DNA of 50,525 nucleotides from Lachnospiraceae bacterium UBA3273 (lineage in GTDB: Bacteria; Bacillota; Clostridia; Lachnospirales; Lachnospiraceae): assembly GCA_002362385.1 (NCBI GenBank), contig DEUB01000072.1:1-50525 (forward strand), in the 5' to 3' direction. A program made the translations under genes and the position numbers. The notes under the pieces were generated by a model. It saw only the letters and a program-made list of their open reading frames with translations. It had not been told where the DNA came from and made no database searches. Below are positions 1-8,369 of this stretch, one piece after another. Numbering within the stretch: the first letter of the stretch is position 1; every line of letters starts with the position of its first letter.

Positions 1-1
1 T

Positions 2-3000
2 GTTGAAAAGAAAAAAGAGCTTGCGGGAGAGGCGGCGTCGACGCTTGCCGACATCCGCGGACTGCTTGGCATCGAGAGCCTGACTGGGCTTCGTATCGTT
101 AACCGCTACGATGTGGAAAACATTAGCGCCGAGCTGTTTGAGGCTTGCAAAAAAACCGTATTTTCCGAGCCGCAGCTCGATATTGTGAGCGACACGCTCT
201 CCTCGGACGGTGCTGTGATGTTCGCGGTGGAATATCTGCCGGGACAGTTTGACCAGAGGGCGGATTCGGCAATGCAGTGCGTCAGGTTCTTAAAAGAGGA
301 TGAAGAACCTGTGATCAAGACAGCGGTAACTTATCTTCTCTCGGGAGAGATTTCCGATGAGGAATTTGCAGAGATCAAATCTTATTGCATTAACCCCGTG
401 GATTCCAGGGAAACCGATATGGTAAAGCCGGAAACGCTGATTACCGAGTTTGAGGAGCCAAAGGACGTTAAGATTTTTGACGGCTTTTTGGCAATGGATG
501 AAAATGCCTTAAAGGCTTTATATGATTCTTTGTCCCTTGCCATGACCTTTAAGGATTTCCTCCATATTCAGAACTATTATAAAAATGAGGAACACAGGGA
601 TCCGTCCATGACGGAAATCCGTGTGCTGGATACTTACTGGTCGGATCACTGCCGCCATACTACTTTTTCCACGGAATTGAAAAATGTGGAAATCGAGGAC
701 GGCTTTTATAAAGCGCCCATTGAGAAAACCTATCAGGAATATTTACAGACAAGGGAAGAAATCTTTAAAGGAAGGGACGACAAGTTTGTCTGCCTTATGG
801 ACCTTGCCCTTATGGCCATGAGAAAACTGAAAAAAGAAGGGAAACTTAAAGATTTGGAGGAGTCTGATGAGATCAACGCCTGCTCCATTGTGGTTCCCGT
901 TGAAATTGACGGAAAAGAAGAGGAATGGCTGGTGTTCTTTAAAAATGAGACCCACAACCATCCTACGGAAATCGAGCCTTTCGGTGGCGCCGCAACCTGT
1001 CTGGGAGGCGCTATCAGGGATCCTCTATCGGGAAGGGGCTATGTTTACCAGGCAATGCGTATTACCGGCGCGGCAGACCCTACAGTTCCCGTTAAGGATA
1101 CTTTAAAAGGTAAATTATCCCAGAAGAAGCTGGTAAGGGGCGCGGCAAGCGGTTATTCCTCCTACGGCAACCAGATCGGACTTGCCACAGGATATGTCAA
1201 GGAGTTATATCATCCCGATTACGTGGCAAAGAGAATGGAGATCGGCGCCGTTATGGGCGCAGCTCCCAGAAAAAATGTGATCCGTGAAAATTCCGATCCG
1301 GGAGACATCATCATTCTCTTAGGCGGCAGGACGGGGCGTGACGGCTGCGGCGGCGCAACAGGCTCTTCCAAGGTTCATACAGAAAGCTCCATTGAGACCT
1401 GCGGCGCAGAGGTACAGAAGGGAAATGCGCCTACAGAGCGTAAGATACAGAGATTATTCAGAAGGGAAGAAGTCAGCAGGCTCATTAAGAAATGTAACGA
1501 TTTCGGCGCAGGCGGCGTTTCCGTTGCCATCGGAGAGTTAGCGGACGGCCTGGTGGTGGATCTGGACAAGGTTCCCAAAAAATATGCAGGTCTCGACGGT
1601 ACAGAGCTTGCCATTTCCGAATCCCAGGAGCGTATGGCGGTTGTTGTAGACCCTAAGGATGTAAAGGAATTTCTTCAGTATGCGGCGGAGGAAAACCTGG
1701 AAGCAGTTGAAGTGGCGGTTGTGACAGAGGACCCCAGACTGGTGTTAAAATGGAGAGGAAAAGAAATCGTCAATATTGCAAGAGCCTTCTTAGATACCAA
1801 CGGCGCACATCAGGAAACAGACGTGGCCGTAGACGTGCCCAAAAAAGAAGAAAACTATTTTGATAAGATCGCGGTTCCCGCAGTGGATGCCGCTCTTAAG
1901 GAAAACAGCGTAAAGGACGCCTTCTTAAGCACTTTAAACGATTTGAACGTATGCAGCCAGAAGGGACTTGTGGAAATGTTTGACGCGTCTATCGGGGCGG
2001 CAAGCGTTTATATGCCTTACGGCGGTAAATATCAGCTGACGGAGACCCAGACCATGGTCGCAAAGCTGCCTTTATTAAAGGGAGAAACGGAAACGGTTAC
2101 CATGATGAGCTATGGCTTTGATCCTTATTTATCCGGCTGGAGCCCTTACCATGGCGCGGTTTATGCGGTCTTAGAATCTTTGAGCAAGATCGTTGCGGCA
2201 GGCGGGGATTATAAAAAAGTACGCTTTACCTTCCAGGAGTATTTCCGCAGGATGACAGAGGATAAGCACCGTTGGAGCCAGCCCTTTGCAGCTCTCCTTG
2301 GCGCATTCGACGCGCAGCTTGGTTTCGGACTGCCCAGTATCGGCGGTAAGGACAGTATGTCCGGCACCTTTAACGATATCGACGTTCCTCCGACACTCGT
2401 GTCATTTGCTGTGGACGTGGCAAAATATCCCGAGATTATTACACCGGAACTGAAGAAGGCCGGAAATAAGCTGGTGGCTTTCCGGATTGAAAAGGATGAA
2501 TATGACCTTCCCGTCTATGAAAAGGTCTGCGCTTTATATGAGGAGGTTGCAAAGCTCATTCAGGATCAGGTCATTGTTTCCGCTTATGCTTTGGATTCCA
2601 AAGGATACGGTGCGGCAGCGGCAAAGATGGCCTTCGGTAATAAGCTTGGCGTTACCTTTGACGGCGGACTTAGTGCAAAAGAATTATTTACGAACCGGTT
2701 GGGCAGTTTGTTAGCGGAAGTACCTGCGGATAAGCTGGATGCAGTGGGCATCCCTTATGTCTTAGTGGGAGAAGTGGCAGAAAGCGGCTTTACCTTTACA
2801 AAGGAAGGGGTATCCGTCAGTGAAGAGGAAGCTCTTTTGGCATGGACCTCCAAGCTGGAGAAGGTATTCCCTACCAAAGCGGTAAAAGGATGCGAACCGG
2901 TGGAATCCAAAGTTTATGACACCAGTGACATATATATTTGCAAGCATAAAGTGGCAAAGCCTACGGTATTTATTCCTTTATTCCCGGGAACTAACTGTGA

Positions 3001-3754
3001 GTATGACAGCGCAAAGGCTTTTGAGAGGGCGGGCGCAGATGTGATAACCAAAGTATTCAGGAATATTACGGCGGAGGATATCAGGGCGTCCGTAGATGAA
3101 TTTGAGAAGGCCATCGGACAGGCGCAGATCATTATGTTCCCCGGCGGTTTTTCCGCAGGAGACGAGCCGGACGGAAGCGCCAAGTTCTTTGCAACGGCTT
3201 TCCAGAATGAAAAGATCAAAGAGGCGGTCATGAAGCTGTTAAAGGAAAGGGACGGACTGGCGTTAGGGATCTGTAACGGATTCCAGGCGCTGATCAAGCT
3301 GGGACTGGTGCCTTTCGGGGAAATCGTAGGACAGAAGGAGGATTCCCCTACTCTGACTTTCAATACCATTAACCGCCATATTTCCAAAATGGTATATACC
3401 AAGGTGGTTACCAACAAGTCGCCATGGCTTGCGAAGGCGGAGCTTGGAAAGACCTATGTCAATCCGGCTTCCCACGGCGAAGGAAGGTTTGTAGCGCCTA
3501 AGGAATGGATCGATAAACTCTTTGCAAACGGGCAGGTAGCTACCCAGTATGCGGATTTTGAAGGAAATGTTTCCATGGATGAAGAATGGAATATCAACGG
3601 CTCCTACTGTGCCATCGAAGGAATTACCTCTCCTGACGGAAGGTGCTTAGGTAAGATGGCGCATTCCGAGAGGCGTGATAAGGCTGTGGCCATGAATATT
3701 TACGGCGAGCAGGATATGAAGATCTTTGAATCCGGCGTGGAATATTTCAAATAA
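2..3754 (+). CDS. purL: Phosphoribosylformylglycinamidine synthase, single-chain PurL (5' end outside window)
   Basis: Makes FGAM from FGAR, glutamine and ATP in de novo purine synthesis, in the cytosol. The reading frame is open from base 2, so the first in-frame ATG at 113 is internal and the true start lies left of the window; only a short N-terminal piece is missing, since about 1250 residues are present. The synthase half carries the FGAM-synthase signatures HNHPTEIEPFGGAATC and GRDGCGGATGSS. The C-terminal third, from about base 2970, is a PurQ-like class I glutamine amidotransferase: PLFPGTNCEYD opens it, the nucleophile Cys lies in LALGICNGFQ and the His in NPASHGEGRF. This fused form is typical of Clostridia and Proteobacteria, in contrast to the split PurS/PurQ/PurL of Bacillus. 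No other purine gene is visible; the next gene starts 21 bp downstream and is unrelated. Confidence 0.95.
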   Translation, partial: VEKKKELAGEAASTLADIRGLLGIESLTGLRIVNRYDVENISAELFEACKKTVFSEPQLDIVSDTLSSDGAVMFAVEYLPGQFDQRADSAMQCVRFLKEDEEPVIKTAVTYLLSGEISDEEFAEIKSYCINPVDSRETDMVKPETLITEFEEPKDVKIFDGFLAMDENALKALYDSLSLAMTFKDFLHIQNYYKNEEHRDPSMTEIRVLDTYWSDHCRHTTFSTELKNVEIEDGFYKAPIEKTYQEYLQTREEIFKGRDDKFVCLMDLALMAMRKLKKEGKLKDLEESDEINACSIVVPVEIDGKEEEWLVFFKNETHNHPTEIEPFGGAATCLGGAIRDPLSGRGYVYQAMRITGAADPTVPVKDTLKGKLSQKKLVRGAASGYSSYGNQIGLATGYVKELYHPDYVAKRMEIGAVMGAAPRKNVIRENSDPGDIIILLGGRTGRDGCGGATGSSKVHTESSIETCGAEVQKGNAPTERKIQRLFRREEVSRLIKKCNDFGAGGVSVAIGELADGLVVDLDKVPKKYAGLDGTELAISESQERMAVVVDPKDVKEFLQYAAEENLEAVEVAVVTEDPRLVLKWRGKEIVNIARAFLDTNGAHQETDVAVDVPKKEENYFDKIAVPAVDAALKENSVKDAFLSTLNDLNVCSQKGLVEMFDASIGAASVYMPYGGKYQLTETQTMVAKLPLLKGETETVTMMSYGFDPYLSGWSPYHGAVYAVLESLSKIVAAGGDYKKVRFTFQEYFRRMTEDKHRWSQPFAALLGAFDAQLGFGLPSIGGKDSMSGTFNDIDVPPTLVSFAVDVAKYPEIITPELKKAGNKLVAFRIEKDEYDLPVYEKVCALYEEVAKLIQDQVIVSAYALDSKGYGAAAAKMAFGNKLGVTFDGGLSAKELFTNRLGSLLAEVPADKLDAVGIPYVLVGEVAESGFTFTKEGVSVSEEEALLAWTSKLEKVFPTKAVKGCEPVESKVYDTSDIYICKHKVAKPTVFIPLFPGTNCEYDSAKAFERAGADVITKVFRNITAEDIRASVDEFEKAIGQAQIIMFPGGFSAGDEPDGSAKFFATAFQNEKIKEAVMKLLKERDGLALGICNGFQALIKLGLVPFGEIVGQKEDSPTLTFNTINRHISKMVYTKVVTNKSPWLAKAELGKTYVNPASHGEGRFVAPKEWIDKLFANGQVATQYADFEGNVSMDEEWNINGSYCAIEGITSPDGRCLGKMAHSERRDKAVAMNIYGEQDMKIFESGVEYFK

Positions 3755-3775
3755 AAAAGAAAAGCGGGGGGAACT

Positions 3776-5005
3776 ATGCAGAACAGGAAATATCTTATTA
3801 TTATTGCTGTACTGGCGGCTCTTTTCATGGGAGCGGTAGGAATCATTGTGGGAATGACCATGCAGCAGAAAATGAATGCTTCATCGGGAAACACGGAGGT
3901 GGTTCCGACGGCGGATGCAGTGGCAAACCAGCCGGACGAACAGCCTGTAAATGAAGTGGAAAATAATGAAGGAAACGATGACGGGGCCGAATCAGACGGG
4001 CAGGAGGAAAGCCCGGCGGAAACGGCTGACGATCAAAATGATGCAGATGTCAATGGACAGGAAACGGAGGTTATGGGAATGAGTGGAAACACACCCGTTG
4101 AGCGTTACGGCGCATTACAGGTAAAGGGCAACAGGCTGACGGACCGGAACGGAAACCAGGTGCAGTTAAAGGGGATCAGCACCCATGGTCTTTCCTGGTA
4201 TCCCCAGTATGTCAATGCCGATTTCTTTAAGCAGATGCGGGATGAGTGGAATGTGGAGATCGTAAGGCTTGCCATGTATACCGCAGAGTATAACGGCTAT
4301 TGTACAGGAGATGAAAACAATAAACAGACACTGAAAAATGTCATCAGCGAGGGCGTGAACCATGCAACCAATCTGGGTATGTATGTGATCATTGACTGGC
4401 ATATTTTAAGCGACAGCAATCCTTTGCAGAATAAGGAAGAGGCAAAGAAGTTTTTTGCGGAAATGGCAGACCGCTATCAGGGCTATGACAATATTATTTA
4501 TGAAATCTGTAACGAGCCAAACAGCGGCGCAAGCTGGAACGATATCAAGACCTATGCAAATGAAGTGATTCCCGTGATCCGTGAGAAGGATCAGGATGCC
4601 ATTATCCTGGTGGGTACGCCCAACTGGTGTCAGTTTGTGGATGAAGCGGCGGCAGACCCGATCACAGGATATGATAACCTGATGTATACCCTTCATTTCT
4701 ATGCGGATACCCACAGGGACGATCTGAGGAACACCATGCAGAACGCCTATAACAGGGGACTTCCCATATTTGTCAGTGAGTTCGGCATTACCGATGCGTC
4801 GGGTAACGGCGCAGTCAACAGGGATGAAGGAAATAAGTGGATCGAGCTGATGGATCAGAACGGGATCAGCTATTGTATCTGGAATCTTTCCAATAAGGAT
4901 GAAGCTTCAGCATTCTTTAAGCCAAGCTGCAATAAGACAAGCGGATTTGTCAGTGAAGATCTGTCGGACGAGGCGCTGTGGTATCTGGACGTGCTGAAAA
5001 AATAG
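3776..5005 (+). CDS. GH5 family endoglucanase, membrane-anchored or secreted
   Basis: Predicted retaining endo-beta-glucanase (glycoside hydrolase family 5, probably subfamily 2). Residues about 7-28 form one hydrophobic segment after a short basic N-terminus, so the enzyme is exported and perhaps held as an uncleaved anchor. Residues about 35-105 are an acidic Glu/Asp/Asn-rich linker, and the catalytic domain follows from about 110 (opening like LQVKGNRLTDRNGNQVQLKG). The acid/base is Glu247 in CNEPN and the nucleophile is Glu335 in VSEFG; the HFYA segment near residue 307 also fits the family. No carbohydrate-binding or dockerin module is present. A GGGGG ribosome site lies just before the ATG. 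It follows purL by 21 bp without an obvious terminator, so read-through is possible, although the functions are unrelated. A downstream hairpin ends the unit. Confidence 0.9.
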   Translation: MQNRKYLIIIAVLAALFMGAVGIIVGMTMQQKMNASSGNTEVVPTADAVANQPDEQPVNEVENNEGNDDGAESDGQEESPAETADDQNDADVNGQETEVMGMSGNTPVERYGALQVKGNRLTDRNGNQVQLKGISTHGLSWYPQYVNADFFKQMRDEWNVEIVRLAMYTAEYNGYCTGDENNKQTLKNVISEGVNHATNLGMYVIIDWHILSDSNPLQNKEEAKKFFAEMADRYQGYDNIIYEICNEPNSGASWNDIKTYANEVIPVIREKDQDAIILVGTPNWCQFVDEAAADPITGYDNLMYTLHFYADTHRDDLRNTMQNAYNRGLPIFVSEFGITDASGNGAVNRDEGNKWIELMDQNGISYCIWNLSNKDEASAFFKPSCNKTSGFVSEDLSDEALWYLDVLKK

Positions 5006-5030
5006 AAAACTGTTGAGAATGAAATAAAAA

Positions 5031-5074
5031 AACGGGCAGCTGCAGGAGTAAGGTCATTTGGCAGCTGCCCGTTT
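5031..5074. terminator. Bidirectional rho-independent terminator
   Basis: Perfect 13-bp stem: AACGGGCAGCTGC at 5031-5043 pairs with GCAGCTGCCCGTT at 5061-5073. An A-run lies on the left side, which becomes a U-run for minus-strand transcripts, and a shorter T-run lies on the right. It sits between the convergent glucanase gene and the small membrane-protein gene and should serve both. Confidence 0.85.
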
Positions 5075-5084
5075 GCAGTTTTGG

Positions 5085-5369
5085 TCAATTGGCTGCATCC
5101 GTTCCGTTCCCGGATACATCATTGCCGGAAAGGGAAGAATTCAACAGCTCCATTAATTCATCCATATCCATTTCGCCGGAATTTTCCTGGGCGGCCCTGT
5201 TGGTCAAAATGGGAATATAGTAAATGCCTGCGCCGATGCCTGCAACGATGACTAGGGCAAGAAGGGGACCTAAAACCTTCCACATTTTTTTGCGTTTTTT
5301 CTGTTTTTCAAGAAGAACCTTTCTGTTTTTCTTTTCTTCTTTGTATTTGTCTACTTTTTGCTGACTCAT
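5085..5369 (-). CDS. Small single-pass membrane protein of unknown function
   Basis: A 94-residue protein I do not recognise. The first 30 residues are extremely rich in Lys, with several Glu (probably helical and cytosolic). Residues about 33-53 form one transmembrane segment (VLGPLLALVIVAGIGAGIYY). The C-terminal 40 residues are acidic and polar and end in a Gly/Asn/Ser-rich tail that would face outside. An AAGGAAGG ribosome site precedes the ATG. It lies 68 bp downstream of the ABC ATPase on the same strand and before a strong terminator, so the two are probably co-transcribed. It is far too small to be an FtsX-type permease, so it might be an accessory subunit of that transporter or simply a neighbour. 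Confidence 0.7.
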   Translation of the reverse strand: MSQQKVDKYKEEKKNRKVLLEKQKKRKKMWKVLGPLLALVIVAGIGAGIYYIPILTNRAAQENSGEMDMDELMELLNSSLSGNDVSGNGTDAAN

Positions 5370-5437
5370 GTTACGTTATTCCTTCCTTAATATATTGTTG
5401 AAATATTACCCTGGCTTATTTTAAGAGCAGCCGCGGT

Positions 5438-6139
5438 CTACCATTCGATCTCTTCAATAGGAGTGGGATGCTCGTTTATGGCGATATCCGTAACCCTGCC
5501 GCTTTTAAAACGGATGACCTTATCCGCCATAGGGGCAAGGGCCGAATTGTGGGTAATGATCAAAACGGTCATATTCTCCTTGCGGCAAGTGTTCTGTAAA
5601 AGCTGTAAGATCTGTTTGCCGGTGGCATAATCCAGAGCGCCGGTAGGCTCGTCGCAGAGCAAAAGCTTAGGATTTTTGGCAATGGCCCTGGCAATGGCAA
5701 CACGCTGCTGTTCGCCGCCGGATAACTGGGCGGGGAAATTGGACATGCGCTCCGAAAGCCCTACCTTATCAAGAACCGATGCCGCATCCAGGGAATCCTT
5801 GCAGATCTGGGAAGCTAACTCTACGTTTTCCAAAGCGGTCAGGTTGGGCACCAGATTGTAAAACTGGAAGACAAAACCGATATCCTCCCTGCGGTATCTG
5901 GTCAGCGCCTTTTTGCTGCAGGCAGTTAAATCCGTGCCGTCTACGATCACGTTTCCCTCCGAAGCGGTATCCATGCCTCCTAAAATATTGAGGGCAGTGG
6001 TTTTTCCGGCTCCCGAAGAGCCAAGGATCACTGTTAATTCGCCTTTTTCAATTTCAAAATTTACATCTGCAAGCGCCTGAATGGTAACTTCGCCCATCTT
6101 ATAATCCTTACGGACATGGGAAAAGGAAATAAATGCCAT
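5438..6139 (-). CDS. ABC transporter ATP-binding protein, MacB/LolD/FtsE type
   Basis: A 233-residue ATPase of the family that drives MacB, LolCDE and FtsX-type mechanotransmission permeases. Visible motifs in order: Walker A GSSGAGKTT near residue 40, Q-loop FQFYNL, signature LSGGEQQRVAIARA, Walker B LLLCDEPTGALD, and switch His in IITHN. Length is normal for the family. The ribosome site AAAGGGG lies 8 nt before the ATG. Normally an FtsX/MacB-like permease gene sits next to it, but none is present here: upstream is a divergent gene, and downstream only the 94-residue single-pass protein. The ATPase must pair with a permease encoded elsewhere or the local permease gene was lost. The substrate cannot be inferred. 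Confidence 0.9.
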   Translation of the reverse strand: MAFISFSHVRKDYKMGEVTIQALADVNFEIEKGELTVILGSSGAGKTTALNILGGMDTASEGNVIVDGTDLTACSKKALTRYRREDIGFVFQFYNLVPNLTALENVELASQICKDSLDAASVLDKVGLSERMSNFPAQLSGGEQQRVAIARAIAKNPKLLLCDEPTGALDYATGKQILQLLQNTCRKENMTVLIITHNSALAPMADKVIRFKSGRVTDIAINEHPTPIEEIEW

Positions 6140-6164
6140 GAAAAAGACCCCTTTCTCTATCTGT

Positions 6165-6194
6165 ACTATAACAGTTTAGTAGATTTGTACGCAA
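6165..6194 (-). promoter_or_regulatory. Sigma-A promoter of the ABC ATPase operon
   Basis: On the minus strand a TTGCGT -35 (6189-6194) is followed after 18 nt by a TATAGT -10 (6165-6170), 25 bp before the start codon of the ATPase gene. Matches are good but not perfect. Confidence 0.5.
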
Positions 6195-6328
6195 AATGCA
6201 AATGAATATTTTGTGTATTTGTAGTAAAATAGTAAGGACGGCAGCTAATCAGGGATAGGAGAAGACAAAAGCGTATACCGGCCCGGTATTGTTTAAGCTA
6301 AATGGCAGAAGGCGGAATGGAGGACAAA

Positions 6329-6982
6329 ATGAATAGAGAAGCCGATCATCTGGAATATCAGATCCCGTTTTCACAGGCAGAATATATGCAAACATTGGTC
6401 CGCAGCCATTTTCCGGAGGCGGATCTTGCGGAATGTCTGAAAATAGAAAGAGAACTGTCATTCTCTGATATAAGGGTCAGGGTGTGGTACTGCCCGGAAC
6501 AGGAAAACCGGTTACTGGTGGTCATGACGCTGGGAGCGGATTTTGACGATCTGATAGAAAAATACGAAAAAGAGGAAGAGCTGCTTTTGGCATATGCGGT
6601 GGAATGCCTTGCCATGGAGGTCTTAAAAAAAGCATATGATATTTTTCCGGAAAAGCTCTATGAAAGAGAAGGAAAGTATCCCGGGGAATATCATTTCCTG
6701 GATGATGAGGAAATGAGGCGTATGCCGGAGCTCCTAAAAGAAATGAAAATCCGGGAGGTAAGCTGCAACGAAGCCTTTGCGTTGGTTCCACAAAAAACAG
6801 TTGTTTTTATGACGGAGGTGTCAGATGAGAAAAACACTGGATGTATCAGTGTTTGCGAGACCTGCGGCCGGGAAGACTGTCCCAACCGGACGGGAAAACG
6901 GGAAGTAAGAGCAGCGGGGTTGAACTATGGTTATCAGAGGATATTGGGGAACGGAGGGAACCGATTATGGAGAAAGGATTGA
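6329..6982 (+). CDS. Methionine-synthase-activation-like (corrinoid-linked) protein
   Basis: A protein of 217 residues resembling the clostridial group annotated as vitamin B12-dependent methionine synthase activation domain. Support: the length; a conserved-looking stretch near the C-terminus with NEAFALVPQKTVVF; and the final Cys cluster CETCGREDCPNR, which resembles the C-x2-C-x4-C-P-x-R signature of those proteins and could bind a metal or cluster. MetH activation domains bind S-adenosylmethionine to re-methylate inactive cobalamin; the stand-alone versions are not well characterised. I chose the ATG at 6329 because GGAGG lies 5 nt before it; in-frame ATGs at 6302 and 6317 have no such site. 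Its end overlaps the start of the cobalamin adenosyltransferase gene by 16 bp, so the two are co-translated and the corrinoid link is supported by context. Confidence 0.6.
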   Translation: MNREADHLEYQIPFSQAEYMQTLVRSHFPEADLAECLKIERELSFSDIRVRVWYCPEQENRLLVVMTLGADFDDLIEKYEKEEELLLAYAVECLAMEVLKKAYDIFPEKLYEREGKYPGEYHFLDDEEMRRMPELLKEMKIREVSCNEAFALVPQKTVVFMTEVSDEKNTGCISVCETCGREDCPNRTGKREVRAAGLNYGYQRILGNGGNRLWRKD

Positions 6983-7560
6983 TCCATTTATATTATGGGG
7001 ACGGAAAAGGAAAGACAACTGCGGCGGTAGGACTGTGTATAAGGGCGGCAGGGAATAAAAAGCGTGTGTTATTCACACAATTTATGAAGGACGGTTCTTC
7101 CGGGGAAATTTCGCTTTTAAAGGAGCTGCCGGGAGCAGAAGTTCTCTGGGGCAATGTGCCCTATGGATTTTACAGCCGGATGGCTGATGAAGAAAAAAGG
7201 TTGTTTGCTAAGGAGCAGGAGAAACTGTTTCAAAAAGTATTGGAAAAAATCGAGGAAGAAAGAAAACGTATAAGCGCCTGTACCCAAAATGCCGCTGAAG
7301 TAGAAAAAACTCCTGTTTGGGACGGAGTTTCCATGCTGCTTGTGATGGACGAGATCACTTATGCCTACGGCTTTCGTCTGATCGACCGCGTAAGGCTGGA
7401 AAATTTATTAAATAACAAACCGGTTTTTTTGGAGATCGTCATGACGGGAAGGAATCCCGAACAGTTTCTGGTGGATGCGGCGGATTATGTGACGGAAATG
7501 AAATGTGAGAAACATCCTTTTGAAAAAGGTATATCAGCAAGGAAAGGTGTCGAATTTTAG
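6967..7560 (+). CDS. Cob(I)alamin adenosyltransferase, CobA/CobO/BtuR family
   Basis: Transfers the adenosyl group of ATP to the cobalt of a reduced corrinoid, giving adenosylcobalamin or its precursor, in the cytosol. The N-terminal P-loop GDGKGKTTAAVG, the LFTQFMK strand, the LLVMDEITYA Walker B-like segment and the MTGRNP element near the C-terminus are family hallmarks. The length (197 residues) is typical. The start is the ATG at 6967, with GGAGGG about 9 nt upstream; a longer open frame beginning at 6841 would add 42 residues that are an out-of-frame reading of the preceding gene. It overlaps that gene by 16 bp. No other cobalamin biosynthesis gene is in the window, so the pair probably serves corrinoid salvage or an adenosylcobalamin-dependent enzyme elsewhere. 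Confidence 0.9.
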   Translation: MEKGLIHLYYGDGKGKTTAAVGLCIRAAGNKKRVLFTQFMKDGSSGEISLLKELPGAEVLWGNVPYGFYSRMADEEKRLFAKEQEKLFQKVLEKIEEERKRISACTQNAAEVEKTPVWDGVSMLLVMDEITYAYGFRLIDRVRLENLLNNKPVFLEIVMTGRNPEQFLVDAADYVTEMKCEKHPFEKGISARKGVEF

Positions 7561-7673
7561 CGGGTTTTGAAGGATAACGAACGGTTGCAAGATTTTGCCC
7601 AAAACATATTTTGACTATATTTAAAACAATTACGCGTGAAATTCAAAAGTATTTTGAAGAAGCACGGAAAAAT

Positions 7674-7707
7674 AAAAAGCATGTGATGTTTATTTCACAT
7701 GCTTTTT
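7674..7707. terminator. Bidirectional terminator between convergent genes
   Basis: A 13-bp perfect stem AAAAAGCATGTGA / TCACATGCTTTTT with an 8-nt loop has A-runs and T-runs on both sides. The minus-strand regulator's stop codon (7690-7692) and last codons lie inside the hairpin, so the terminator is partly coding. Confidence 0.85.
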
Positions 7708-8049
7708 GATCGCATCAAAGCTTTCTTTGCTGATAACGTGTTCTATTTTACAGGCGTCCTGATTGGCGATTTCGGAAGGGACTCCTAAGCGGATCAGCCA
7801 TTGGGAGAGAAACTGGTGCCTTTCATATATCATTTCGGCGATTTCCATTCCGGAATCAGTCAGATAGATAAAGCCGGCGTCCGTAACGGTAATGTGTTTT
7901 TTCTCCCGCAGGTTCTTCATTGCGATGCTGACGCTGGATTTTTTGAATCCCAGCTCTGTGGCAATGTCCACAGAACGGACAACGGGAAGCTTTTTGCTCA
8001 GTATTAAAATGGTTTCCAGATAATTTTCAGCAGATTCGTTTGGCGCCAT
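7690..8049 (-). CDS. DtxR-family metal-dependent transcriptional repressor
   Basis: A short (119-residue) DtxR/MntR-type regulator: winged helix at residues about 5-65 (SVDIATELGFKKSSVSIAMK is the recognition region), then a dimerisation and metal-binding domain with no C-terminal SH3 domain, as in MntR. Likely metal ligands are Glu12, His78, Cys100, Glu103 and His104. The DACKIEH motif has Cys where DtxR and IdeR have Cys102, whereas manganese-type MntR has Glu there; this points to iron sensing. The gene is divergent from feoA-feoA-feoB, and a palindrome overlapping the feo -10 box is a likely operator, so it is inferred to repress ferrous iron uptake when iron is abundant. The minus-strand ribosome site AAGGAGAAAC precedes the ATG. 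Confidence 0.88.
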   Translation of the reverse strand: MAPNESAENYLETILILSKKLPVVRSVDIATELGFKKSSVSIAMKNLREKKHITVTDAGFIYLTDSGMEIAEMIYERHQFLSQWLIRLGVPSEIANQDACKIEHVISKESFDAIKKHVK

Positions 8050-8073
8050 TTAGTTTCTCCTTATCTATCATAA

Positions 8074-8111
8074 TATCATAAATCATTATTTCACTAATTA
8101 TCATAAATCAT
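8074..8111. repeat. 13-bp direct repeat upstream of the DtxR-type gene
   Basis: TATCATAAATCAT occurs at 8074-8086 and again, identical, at 8099-8111, 25 bp apart, in the AT-rich leader region of the repressor gene. The position fits an autoregulatory site, but the repeats are low in complexity. The remainder of the intergenic stretch 8112-8290 shows nothing recognisable. Confidence 0.4.
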
Positions 8112-8291
8112 ATCACATTCCTTTATAATAATCAAACTGTGATGTCATTTTGCGGTGCGGTTTTGTCTGCGCAAACTGTGACGCCGCTTTGTAATGTCTT
8201 TTTGTGCAATGTCCGGTCTCTTATAATAAATCCTTTTCTAAAATTACTTTTCTGAAATAAAAAATGTGAATGTAAAAATATAATAATAATA

Positions 8292-8320
8292 TTGACAACT
8301 AATTTTTGTTAGAATATACT
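8292..8320 (+). promoter_or_regulatory. Sigma-A promoter of the feo operon
   Basis: TTGACA at 8292-8297, a 17-nt spacer, and TATACT at 8315-8320. This is a near-consensus promoter 50 bp before the first feoA start. Confidence 0.85.
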
Positions 8321-8323
8321 AAC
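8308..8323. promoter_or_regulatory. Candidate DtxR-type operator over the feo -10 box
   Basis: GTTAGAATATACTAAC is an inverted repeat with perfect 5-bp arms (GTTAG/CTAAC) around a near-symmetrical AT core. It resembles DtxR/MntR-type boxes (TTAG...CTAA) and covers the -10 hexamer, as expected for a repressor site. Binding by the divergent regulator is inferred. Confidence 0.6.
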
Positions 8324-8336
8324 ATTGAAAAGTAAA

Positions 8337-8351
8337 TGAAAATCATTTTCA
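8337..8351. promoter_or_regulatory. Fur-box-like 7-1-7 palindrome
   Basis: TGAAAATCATTTTCA is a perfect 7-1-7 inverted repeat of the Fur-box type (TGATAATnATTATCA), just downstream of the feo transcription start region. A second metal-dependent input, by Fur, is possible; no fur gene is in the window. Confidence 0.55.
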
Positions 8352-8369
8352 ACAAAAGAGAGGATGATA

